From Anaeromyces robustus (lineage: Eukaryota; Neocallimastigomycota; Neocallimastigomycetes; Neocallimastigales; Neocallimastigaceae), in contig MCFG01000434.1 of NCBI GenBank assembly GCA_002104895.1, positions 17,501-53,096 on the forward strand: a stretch of 35,596 bases of DNA, given 5' to 3'. The translations under genes were made by a program, and so were the position numbers. The notes beneath the pieces were generated by a model. That model was not told the origin of the DNA, searched no databases, and saw only the letters and a list, made by a program, of their open reading frames with translations. This document shows, one piece after another, positions 12,901 to 23,900 of the stretch. Each line of letters starts with the position of its first letter. Within the stretch, counting starts at the first letter, position 1.

Positions 12901-13576
12901 TTATAAAAATTGTTTATAAACTCGTTATTATTAATTTTTTTTTTTAATTTTTAATTTTTAATTCTTTTTCTTACATAAATATGCTATTAAAAGAAAAGGA
13001 GAATTAAGTAAACATAGAGTTTTTGAAATAAAAATAATTAATATAAAATTAAAATGACCAATATGTATATTAAATATTAATAAAAAAATAAAAATTTATA
13101 ATATTTATCAGTTTTATTTTAGAACAAATGAACAAATGGTCTAATAAATAATTAAAGAAAAAAGAGTGAAAAAGGATTAAATAAATAATAATATTAATTA
13201 ATGAATATTAGTCATTAAATAAAAAAGAAACCAGATGGTTGTAAACAAAATGAAATAAAAAATAAATTATAATTAAAAATAATTATTATGTAACATGATA
13301 AATCATTAAACTATGAATATATATTGAAATTAAAAATTAAAATACATATATTATATTAATTAGGCAGTAAATGATATTAATATTTATTATAAAATAAAAT
13401 AAAAAATAAAAAAAAAGTATAAAAATTATTCATATCTTTCCCCACTCTCTCAATTTTAATTAAGAGAACACTTTTGGGTAGAGTTTAAGTACAAAGATTA
13501 CAAGAATAGTCATTTTTATTACATTAATATAAAATGTAATTGTAACTAAATTTATGTAATGATATAATTAATCATT
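6957..13576. other. Gene-free AT-rich region
   Basis: This is about 6.6 kb of A/T-dominated sequence with frequent A8-A13 and T8-T20 runs and no open frame with coding composition. A 25-bp direct repeat (starting AAATTTATGACTTTATTTAA) occurs at 10155 and 10210. A small less AT-rich patch at about 13438-13510 contains an imperfect 20-bp palindrome beginning CTCTCAATTTT; nothing else supports a gene there. Confidence 0.6.
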
Positions 13577-13609
13577 CATATTAATAAATATATAAATGAA
13601 CAATGTAAA

Positions 13610-13648
<39 letters not shown>

Positions 13649-13657
13649 ATATTAATA
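13577..13657 (+). mobile_element. Possible tiny retro-insertion: AATAAA, A33 tail, 10-bp flanking repeat
   Basis: A 33-base A run (13615-13647) is bounded by the direct repeat CATATTAATA (13577-13586 and 13648-13657), with an AATAAA about 30 bases before the tail. This is the layout of target-primed reverse transcription, as in the clearer examples near the right end. The flanking repeat is low complexity, so coincidence is a real possibility. Confidence 0.3.
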
Positions 13658-13932
13658 TATTATTACAATATATTATCACTAAAATATGTATTATAATCTT
13701 ATATATATTAATAGTATATATATTTAATTTAATTTTTGATATAATTTGAAATTCTTTGTATTAATATTAATTATATTATTATATTAATATCAATTAGATA
13801 ATATACATTAATTTATTAGATTATATAAATTTTAAATATATCATACATAATATATCATAATATATTATAATATATTAGATTTCTTCGTATTTATTATATT
13901 TATTTTTATAAAAAATTTTTATATAAATAATA

Positions 13933-13941
13933 AAATTTGAT

Positions 13942-13975
<34 letters not shown>

Positions 13976-13994
13976 TTATATATTAAATTTGAAG
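13933..13994 (-). mobile_element. Possible retro-insertion scar: T31 with imperfect 10-bp flanking repeat
   Basis: A run of 31 T (13943-13973) is flanked by AAATTTGATG (13933-13942) and AAATTTGAAG (13985-13994), one mismatch apart. On the - strand this would be a poly(A) tail after a very short insert. Low-complexity context makes this weak evidence. Confidence 0.2.
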
Positions 13995-14908
13995 CAATTA
14001 TTTATCCTATTATATATTAAAATTGTGATAAATTCTAATAAATAATTTAATTTTATAAAAATAAAAAAAAAATTTTTTTGAAGTTTTTTTTTAAAAGTGA
14101 TATATTAATAGGATTTTGAAATTAAATAATGTTTTTTTTTTTTAAATAATAATGTAATTTAAAAAAATTAAATTTATAAAAATATGATAAATTTTTTAAT
14201 TATTTTTTTTTTCGTTAACAACATATAATAATTTTAAATATTAAGATATTATCTTTAATAATATATATTTTTATATTTATATAAACATCTATATATAATT
14301 TCAAATAATTATATATATAATAATTTAAAATTTTAATTTAATAAATAATATAAAACTTTATTTTAATAACTATAATTTAAAAATATCAATACATATTAAT
14401 ATATTTTTAACTTTATTAACGTATATCATTTAAAAAATAAAATTGTTACACTTATTTAATTCTTTTTGTAATATAACATTTCATTTATTTAATTTAAAAA
14501 ACTATTTCATTTGTAACACTGAAAGTTTAAAATATATATTTATATATATAATTTATAACTATTCAAAAATAAAAAAGAAAAAGAAAAAAAAACATTAACA
14601 TTTAATTTTAAAAATTAAAATTATATTTATAAATAAAAAAAAAACATTATTATATTTAGTAATTTAATATTCTTTTATAATATTTTATATATATTAAGAA
14701 ATCAACAATATAAAATTTATATATATAGTTATTATAATATATTTTTATAAAAAAATTGAAAATAATATATTAAAATATGTAAACATATTAAAATAATACA
14801 ACATTGTGAATATTAGATACATATTATATATATTTAATTTATTTCTTTAAAATAAATAGCAAAAACACACAAAATTATTATACATAAACTTTATAGATAT
14901 AATTTATA
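13995..14908. other. AT-rich DNA upstream of the HTH-domain gene
   Basis: I see no gene. The segment next to the downstream gene presumably contains its promoter; several TATA-like stretches occur but none can be singled out in such AT-rich DNA. Confidence 0.5.
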
Positions 14909-14916
14909 TTACGTAA
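14909..14916. promoter_or_regulatory. TTACGTAA palindrome just before the start codon
   Basis: The perfect 8-bp palindrome TTACGTAA ends at 14916, directly before the first ATG (14917) of the HTH-domain gene. It matches the known preference of Pap1/Yap-type bZIP factors. It lies inside or at the edge of the leader, so it could instead be chance. Its last TAA also supplies an in-frame stop that limits the N-terminus. Confidence 0.25.
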
Positions 14917-14925
14917 ATGATAACA

Positions 14926-17900
14926 ATGGAGAAGGTCAATGTTGCATATAATTTAAAATTGGCAGAATCTTCATTGGATCTTTCAACCGATGCAATTAAT
15001 ATTGCAAATCAGTACGTAATTTTATTATTATTATTATTTTTAATAAATAAATAAGATAAAATTAAATACATACTAAATATATATTTAATTAATTTTCATA
15101 TTTCTAACATAAAATTTATTATAAAAATTTACGGTTGTAATAATTATAATAATAAAGGAAAGAATATATAAAAAAACAAGAGAAATTTAAACAAACTGTT
15201 ATGGGTGCATATGATATATGTAGTAAGAAATTATATAAAGCAACTGATCCTACTTTAGAAGATTATTTTAGACGGAAATGGAAAATTTCAAGGTAATTTA
15301 TTATTTTTAAATTATTTATATAATTGTTTATTGTTTTTATTTATTATAATATTCTATTATTGTTATTAATTTCATTATTGTGATATATATAAATTACTAA
15401 TATATTTTTCAATATTAAATTTTATAAATGTGAAAAAACATTTTTTATTTTTTTTTAATAGAGCTCGTAAGTAAATTTAACTTTATTATATTTTTATTAT
15501 ATTACATGTATATTTTTTGTATAAGATAATTATAACAATTAAACATAATAAATAATTAACAAATAATATTTTATAATATTAAAAATTTCTTAAAAATATA
15601 ATAGAGGTTTATCGTTTTTTAGATGCTGGTAATTATTAATAATATAATAATTAAATATTTAAAAAAAAATAATAAAATATAAACATTAAACATTTTATTT
15701 ATTATAATTATAATAGCTGCTGTATTAAAACAATTAGAAGATTTTAAATATCAACCTTCTCATGAAAGGTATTTTTAATATACATAATTTAATTAATAAT
15801 TTTAATTTTTAATCTTTTTATTTTTTAATTTTTAATGATAATGTATATTAAAAAAATTTTTTTTTTTTTTTTTTTTGTTATTAAAAAAAAATAGATTATG
15901 TAGAACTTTAAAACAACATGCAAAAATACCTGAACATATGAGATTACTTTGGTCAAAAGTACTAGAAAGTGCAGGTGATAGATTAACTAGTATAAATAGT
16001 GCCTTAGTAGCTAATGTATGGAATGATATGTTAAAAAAGGGTGTAATATCAATGAAAGAGGTTGAAAAAGCTGCTGCATCAAAGAAAAAGAGAAGGGGAT
16101 CTGGAAATAGAAAACAATCATCAAATAAAAGTCAAAAGATATCAAAAGTGGAAAAGCATAAAATTGATACCTTAAAAGACAGTAATAATAATAGTGGTAG
16201 TAACAGTAATAAAAATAATAATAATAATAATCTTAAAAACTATACTACTAATAAAATAAAAAATAGTTCATCGTTGTCTTTAAATACGAATACAAAAAAT
16301 ACAATAAATAGCAACCATAATAATGATAATTATAATAATAATAATAATAATAATAATAGCAATAATGATATAAATAATAATGTAAATAATTCTACTAAAT
16401 ATTCATCAAATTCACATAATTCTAATCAAAGTATACTATCGTCAAATGTAAATTATAATAATAAAAATGATAATAATAAAAATAGTATTGAGGATTATAA
16501 TCATTCATCATCGCCATCTATGACATTAAATAAATTAAATTTATTAAAACAAGCAAGTTCATCAACTAATTCCAATAATAACACAAATACATTTATTATT
16601 ACACCATCAGTAACACAACAAGCAATATCTTCATTATCAAATATATCAATACCCCAGAATAATCTTCATACTACCACACAACAAAACTCAATAATTACAT
16701 CACCGAGTAATATATCTTCACATACCATACCACCACTTACCCCTCCTTCACAATCACCTTTAATCCAACAACAAATTAATCCATCAAATTCATTAACCGC
16801 TCAAAATTCAATATCATCTCAAAATACTGTAGCATCACAAACAAATCCATCATCAAATAACCCTTCACCAAATCCTACTATAACATCACCTTATGTAGTA
16901 CAACCTGCATCATATACTTCTATTGGACAATCATCTATACAAATGTTCCCAACTTATACCACAAATCCTTCATTAAATAATACTCCATCAAAATCTACTA
17001 CACAATCACAGCAAATTAAAAATATATCAATGACAATACCATCTCCACCGGTATATAATGATAATTTTAATGTAACTTCACAATCTAATACAATTACTGT
17101 GATAGCAGCAACCCAACTTCCTACACAAGCTGCACCAACCCAAATTTTAAATAGTCCAAATATAATATCTACTCAAGTTCAGCAAGTCCAAATTCAAGTT
17201 CAAGCTCCAGTTCAAGCTCCAGTACAAACTCCAGTACAAAATCAAATAATAATAAATTCTCAAACTAATACATCACCAACTATGATGAATAATAGTAATT
17301 ATCAACCTCCAATATCAGTAAATTCGAATACACAACCTGCCCAAAATCAATCTCCTAATAATCAAAGTGTTACTCAAATTATAAATTCAGGTAATCCATA
17401 CCAAACGCCTTCAACTCAACAATTAATCGAACCATCTAGTATATCAATACCTGTACAAAATCGTCAATATTCACCAATTGTATTACAAACACCACAACAA
17501 TCACCATCAATGTTAAATAGTAATAGTTCAAATTCATCACAAACCCAAAATATAATGAATCAAAGTCAAAATTCATCATGGGTAACTTACTCTACTCAAG
17601 GTCAAATACAGCAACAACCAACTCCTCCACAAACCCATAATAATGAAATACAAATACAAAATAGCCAATCTCAATTTAAAAGTGTTGTTAACCTTTTTAA
17701 TAATCCATTGACCTCAAAATATAACAATTCTACTTACTATTCTGATCAAAATAATTCAAGTCAAGATCAAGCAGTATCAAATACTTATCAGGTATATTCA
17801 ATATCACAACAAACACAAAATCAAAATCAACCTCAAACTCAAACTCAAACTCAAACTCAATCACAACTTCAAGCCCAATCTCAATCGCAACAATCTCAAT

Positions 17901-18703
17901 CTCAATCTCAAACACAACTACAATCTACACAACATCAACAAGGTCAACAAATAATTTATACTTCAACGAATGTTCAAGGATCTAATGTCATTAATCAAAA
18001 TCAAAATCAAAATCAACAACCATCACCACAAAGTCAACAAATTATTTACACTACTACTACAAATAATAGTCAAGATAGTAGTAATAGACCTTCTATATTT
18101 AATCAAAATCAAAATCCTATACAACAACCCTCTCAACAAACAAATATAATTTATACAACTAGTACTAACGTTCATGGTGGATCTACTTTTATAAATCAAA
18201 ATCAAAATCAAAGTATAAATCCAACTCAAACTCAGACTCAAACTCAAAATCAAACTCATAATCAAAATCAAAATCAGAATCCTCAGCAAACAAATACTAT
18301 TTTTGGTGTTAATCCAGCTGCACAAAATCAACAACCATCTTATATTTATTCTAATAATGTGCAGGCAATAGGTGTAAATTTCCAAAATAATACAATAAAT
18401 TCATCTCAAAATCAAAATAATTCTTATATGGTAACTTCATCTCAAAAGGTAACTTTAATTAATGGAAATCAACAATCACAATTAATACCATCACAAAACC
18501 AATCTCAAGCAACTCAACCAACCAACTTAATTAATTCTCAATGGAATAATAAAAGTAATTTTCAAACATCACTAAATAATAATCCAAATTCAAATCCTCA
18601 AAATTATTATACCACAAGTTCTTCTTATATTTCAGTAAATAATATTACAAATCCACAAATAAAGGAAGAACGTACAAATTTAAATTATATACTTAATAAA
18701 TAA
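14926..18703 (+). CDS. Putative nuclear DNA-binding protein: bacterial-type HTH module plus Asn/Gln-rich prion-like tail (1036 aa, six exons)
   Basis: Exons by reading-frame logic: 14926-15011, 15158-15292, 15462-15466 (5 nt), 15605-15628, 15717-15768 and 15895-18703. Introns are 88-169 nt, all GT-AG, and the total is 3111 nt. ATG 14926 has context ACAATGG; an in-frame ATG at 14917 would add three residues. Residues ~40-147 contain LYKATDPTLEDYFRRKW (54-70), the helix pair ISRAQVYRFLDAA (72-84), PSHERLCRTLK (97-107), PEHMRLLW (113-120) and a V-W segment near 142. Pattern and spacing match a helix-turn-helix module I know from bacterial, phage and plasmid proteins. A basic cluster KKKRR (164-168) is a likely nuclear signal. 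From ~200 to the end the protein is Asn-, then Ser/Thr/Pro-, then Gln-rich (QT, QS, QNQ repeats), resembling a disordered activation or prion-like region. It ends with IKEE, a SUMO-type motif. DNA binding and transcriptional function are inferred. Confidence 0.8.
15462..15466 (+). other. 5-nucleotide micro-exon (AGCTC) of the HTH-domain gene
   Basis: The micro-exon is preceded by TTTTTTAATAG and followed by GTAAGT. It completes Arg74 (AG+A), encodes Ala75 (GCT) and gives the first base of Gln76 (C+AG). Skipping it, or using the nearby alternative donor GTAAAT (15471) or acceptor AG (15463), leads to a stop or to the wrong frame in the next exon. Including it yields SRAQVYRFLD, exactly the expected recognition-helix pattern. 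The flanking introns are 169 and 138 nt. Confidence 0.75.
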
Positions 18704-19013
18704 TAATATAAAAATATTATATATAATATATAATAAGATAAATAAATAAATAAATAATCAATAAATAGATAGATAGATAGATTATAGATAATCATAAATT
18801 ATTAAAATAAAATAAAATAAAATAAAAAAAAATTAAATATATATATATATATATAAATAGTTTTGAAAAAAAAATATATATATTTAAATTATTTTATATT
18901 TATTTTAACTTTAATAAGAATCCTTTTTGATTTACTTAATTTTTTAAAATAGGATTGCATTAATTTTAGCATTATTTAAATATTTATTAATTTATTTATT
19001 TATTTATTTATCT

Positions 19014-19044
<31 letters not shown>

Positions 19045-20353
19045 TTTTTTATTTTTTTTTTTTTTTTACATTATTATATCATATATAATAATTATTCTAT
19101 AGATATCATTAAATAACTAGTAATAACAAAATTTTGAAAAAAAATTTTTTTTTTTCAAAAAAAAAAAAAATTCTTAAAAATATTAATAAATAATATTATG
19201 CTTAATTTTATATTTTATAATATATTAATGAAATTATTAATAATTGACAAAACTCTTAATCTTTTTTTTTTTTATTGACATTATTTTATTATTGATTTTA
19301 TATATATATATTTATTTATATATAAAAAAAATAATACAAATAAAGATTACTTAATGTAAAATATATATAAAATATAAATTTATATTTATATGTATATATA
19401 AAAATTTTTATGAAAGAAAAATTAAATTATATAAAAATAAAAAATGTGTTTTTTATTAAATAAAATTTTTTTATTTTAATATATTTTTCATTTTCATTTT
19501 TGATTTTATAAATTATATATATATATTATATATTATACAATTTAAATAAATCAGAAGAATTTATATTTAATATACTTTTTTTTTTTAATTATCATTAAAA
19601 AAAAAAAATATAATAAATACAAAAAAGAAATACTTTGGTTGTGAAAATTATTCCTATAATTTTTTCCTTTTTTTTAAAAAAAAAAATTAAAAAAATGTCT
19701 CCTATAAATATATATATTTTTAGGCAATTGGTTACCAATAAAATAATCCAAAAAAAAAAAATTTTTTTTTAATATAAAAATGGAAAAAAAAAATTTTTTT
19801 TTTTTATATAATTATAATTATAATGAAATTAAATTTTAATATGAATTAATCACAATAATAATAATTATAATAAAAATACATGACGTAACATTATAACTTT
19901 ATTTATATATATACTTTTTTTTTTTATAAAGTTTTTTTTTATATTTATTATTTATTACATGAAAATAATAGTAAATGAATAAATAAAATATTATTTAATT
20001 GATATATATAATATATAAATTTAATATTCTTCTGTAACAATAAAAAAAAAAAAAAGAGTAAAACCATATAAAAAATTCTAATCTTTAGAAAAGTGATTAA
20101 TAATTCATATTAAGCAACAAATATAAAAAAGAAAGATATAGCTTTTTTTTTTTGGAAAAACATAGTATTTATAATAAATAAATATTTAAGAGTTAGCCTT
20201 ATCATATAAAATATACTTCTCAAAAAAATATAATAATCTATATTTATTTCATAATTTATTATTATCATAAAAAAAAAGATAAAATATTAATAATAAAAGA
20301 TCAGTATTATTTAATAAATAAATATTTATTATTATTTATTGAAAACAAAATGC

Positions 20354-20396
<43 letters not shown>

Positions 20397-20945
20397 TTTT
20401 TTCTTTAAAATGTTTTTATATAAAATAATTCTTAATTATCTATTTTATATTTTTATATTATAAAAGTTTATTAAATTTAAACAATGATTTTTATTTTATA
20501 TGTATATATTATTTTATTTTTATATTTAAAATATTTATAAATTAATTTTTTCTTTATTTTTTTTTACATAATAAATTACTTTTATTTCTATTTAAATCTT
20601 CTAAGATATAAATATTTTTTTTTTACTTTTATTTTTAATTTTTTAACATTTTTGTAATTTTATAAATAAATTTGTTATATTTAAATTAGGATATTTAATA
20701 ATTTTTTTTTTTTATTTTATTTTATTTTCTTATATTTATTCTTTTTCTATTCTTATTTATATATATATATATTATTTTTATTTTTACATATAGTATATAA
20801 TAATTCTAACTTTTTTTATTTATTTTTATTTTTTTATTTTTTTTATTTTTTATTATTTTTCTATTTTATTTTTTTATTTTTTTTTATTTTTTTTTATTTT
20901 TATTTTATTATATTATATTATATTTTTTGTTTATTCATTTCTTTT
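18704..20945. other. Convergent intergenic region
   Basis: This lies between the 3' end of the HTH-domain gene (+) and the 3' end of the first ABC transporter (-). Several AATAAA hexamers at about 18740-18765 could serve polyadenylation of the + strand gene, and a TTTATT at 20930 (AATAAA on the - strand) sits 11 bases after the transporter stop. Otherwise it holds T-rich runs (about 19017-19067), a (TA)16 tract at 20361-20393, a TGACGTAA motif at 19881, and no gene that I can see. Confidence 0.6.
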
Positions 20946-23900
20946 TTATTGGGTTTCATTATTTTCAGTAATGATTCCATGATCTCTGTTATATTTATTT
21001 AATGCTGTTTGACGTAATAATGCTGCATTTATTGGTCCTGTTTCATCAACTAATTTAGAAAATTCTGTTTTAGTTGTTGGAACAAGTTCACCATTTTCAT
21101 TTGTTTCAAAAAGTAAATTCTTTGGGGTATCATATTCTAATATTTCTCCTTTATTTAATACTAAAATTTTATCATAATCAATAATTGTGTTTAAACGATG
21201 AGCAATAGTTAATACTGTTACACGACTAAATTTAGTTCTTAATGCCTTCTGTATAATAGAATCTGTTTCTATATCTACTGAAGCTGTAGCTTCATCCATA
21301 ACTAATATAGGACTATCTCTTACCATAGCACGTGCTAAACATAATAATTGTCTTTGTCCTACACTGAAGTTTTCTCCATTAGCTCGAACTTCTGATTCTA
21401 ATTTATTTTCTAATTCACTAATAGATTGTTTTAATCCTGCATTTTCAAGTGCTTTCCAAATTTCTTCATCGGTATGTTCATTAAATGGATCCATATTAAA
21501 TCTTATAGTTCCTGAAAAAAGGGTCGGGTCTTGAGGTATAATTGATATTCTTTGACGTAAATCTTTTAATTTTAAATCCATAATAGATATATCATCAATC
21601 GTAATATTAGACCCTTCTTCTGGATTAACTAATCTAAATAATGTCATAACTATACTTGATTTACCTGCACCTGTACGTCCAACAACACCAATATTTTCAA
21701 AGGATTGAATATCCAAATTTATATTATGTAATACAGGTGGAAGATGTGGTGCATATTTCATGGTTAAATTCTTAATTTCAATTTTACCTTTTACGGGCCA
21801 TTCTTTTGGTGCATCAAATCCATTTTGATCTTCAATTTCTATATCATTAGCATAATATAAAAGTCGTTCAGCAGAATTCATATGAATTTCTGCATCACTA
21901 AAATCACGTACTAAACGATTAAGACTTGAAGTAACTTGTAAAGCATAAGATAAACTTAAACCTAAAAGTGAAGGAGAAAGTGTATTTTTTAATAATATAC
22001 CTGCTACACCATTGAAAAAAACTAATAAAGCACCAATACATTCTAATCTTACCCCTAACCATCTTTGAGCTATAATTAAAAGATGTTGGGGCCTATTATT
22101 TTCATCAACAAGAAATTGATTTGATTTTATAAAACGTTCTTGAGCATTATAAGCACGAATTGTTGGTAATCCTTGAATTGTTTCAGTGATATTAGCATAA
22201 AGTGGTGATCGAGTTAAAGAATCAAAACGTTTTAATTCACGAGATGTACTTCTATAAATTTCTTGTACATAATAATATAAAACTAAAAGTGGAATAAGTG
22301 CTATTCCAAATATTGGAACAGCATAAAGCATCAAACCTAAGGTGGTTATTGTATTAGCAGAATTTGAGAAAAACATTTGTAATGTTATAAAAAGTAATCC
22401 ATCTAAAGAATCTTGATCTTTTGAAAAACGATTAATAATTCTACCAAGTGGTGTAGTATCAAAAAAGGAAATAGGAGCTTTTAAAATACGACTTATAGCA
22501 TCTCTATGAATTCTTCTTGCAGCTTTAATACCCACCATAGCCATGAAAATGGAATAGAAAAGTGTTAATCCAATTTGAGAAAGATTTAATATTAAATAAA
22601 TAATAATATTATGATTATTGTTATTAGGATCTGGTTTTTGTTCTGTCCATTTAACTAACCATAAATCTGTTCCAAGTTTAGATACTTGAATAGAAACAAT
22701 TAAAAATATAATAAAAATACCACAAATAATACCACCTGCGGCTTTAAGATAATTTTTATAAATTTTACTATCAATAGATCCTACAGCTCTTTCTTCTAAT
22801 CTCATTAATGATTTTCCTACCTTTTTTTCTTCCTTTTTATTATTTCCTTCTTCTGTCTTTTTCTTATCATTAATTTTCTTTTCTGAAGATTTATTATTAT
22901 CATTATTATTTTCTTTATTTTCATTATTTTCATCATCAATACCTCCAAATGTATGCATTAGTCTTGCAAATTCTCCTTCCTTTTGCATTAATTCATTGTA
23001 TTTTCCTTGTTCTTCAATACGTCCATTTTTCATAACAATAATATAATCAACTTTTGGAAGTACATGAAGTTGATGTGTTACAAGAACACGAGTTTTACCT
23101 TCTAAAGCACCAACAATACAATTATCAAAAAGATCTCGACTAACATGAGCATCTACTGCTGATAATGGATCATCCATAAGAATAATATCACTATCATAAT
23201 AAATTGCTCTAGCTAAATTAATTCTTTGTTTTTGACCACCAGATAATGTAATACCACGTTCTCCAATTTCTGTCATATCACCATCCTGGAAAATTTCTAA
23301 ATCATGTGTAAGTGCACAACAATCAATAACCTTTTCATATAATTCTTCATTATATTCTTTACCAAATAAAATATTATCTTTAATGGTAGCATTTTGAATC
23401 CAAGCTTGTTGTGAACAATAACTAATTGAACCTCCAAGTGTAATTTTTCCCTTTTCACGTTTCATTTCACCAATAATTGCATTAATTAATGATGATTTAC
23501 CACTACCAACTGTACCAACAATAGCTGTTAAAGAATTTCTTTTAATTTTTATATTAATATCATTTAATTTAAATGATTCTACTGTATTACTATTAAAACT
23601 ATTAATACTTCCATTTTCACTAATGCTGATACTAGCATTACTACTAGCATTTACATTGACATTAACATTTAAATATTGATTATTATTGTTATTATTGTTG
23701 TTGTTGTTGTCGTTATTGTTGTTATTGTTGTTTCTATTAATACTAGTTTCATCAGTAATATCACCTGTACCTGTATTATTTGTATTATTATTAACACTAT
23801 CATCACTATATATTATTTTAATTTTATCATTTTTTTCTTTATTTTTATCTTTATTTCTTTTTTTATGTTTACGTTTATCTTCTGGTTTAACAGTTTCCCA

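Noticed and set aside
13438-13510. Hidden exon or RNA gene in a less AT-rich patch
   Set aside because: Stops occur in all frames within a short distance and there is only an imperfect palindrome; not enough to call a feature.
15875-15894. ATG at 15875 as start of the long Asn/Gln-rich protein
   Set aside because: It lies in the last intron, just before the TAG acceptor. Splicing from upstream exons gives a continuous HTH module, and the residues before Arg101 in that reading do not fit it.
17730-18385. Antisense open frames opposite the Gln-rich tail
   Set aside because: They come from the reverse complement of CAA repeats and have Ile/Leu/Glu periodic composition; they are shadows of the real gene.
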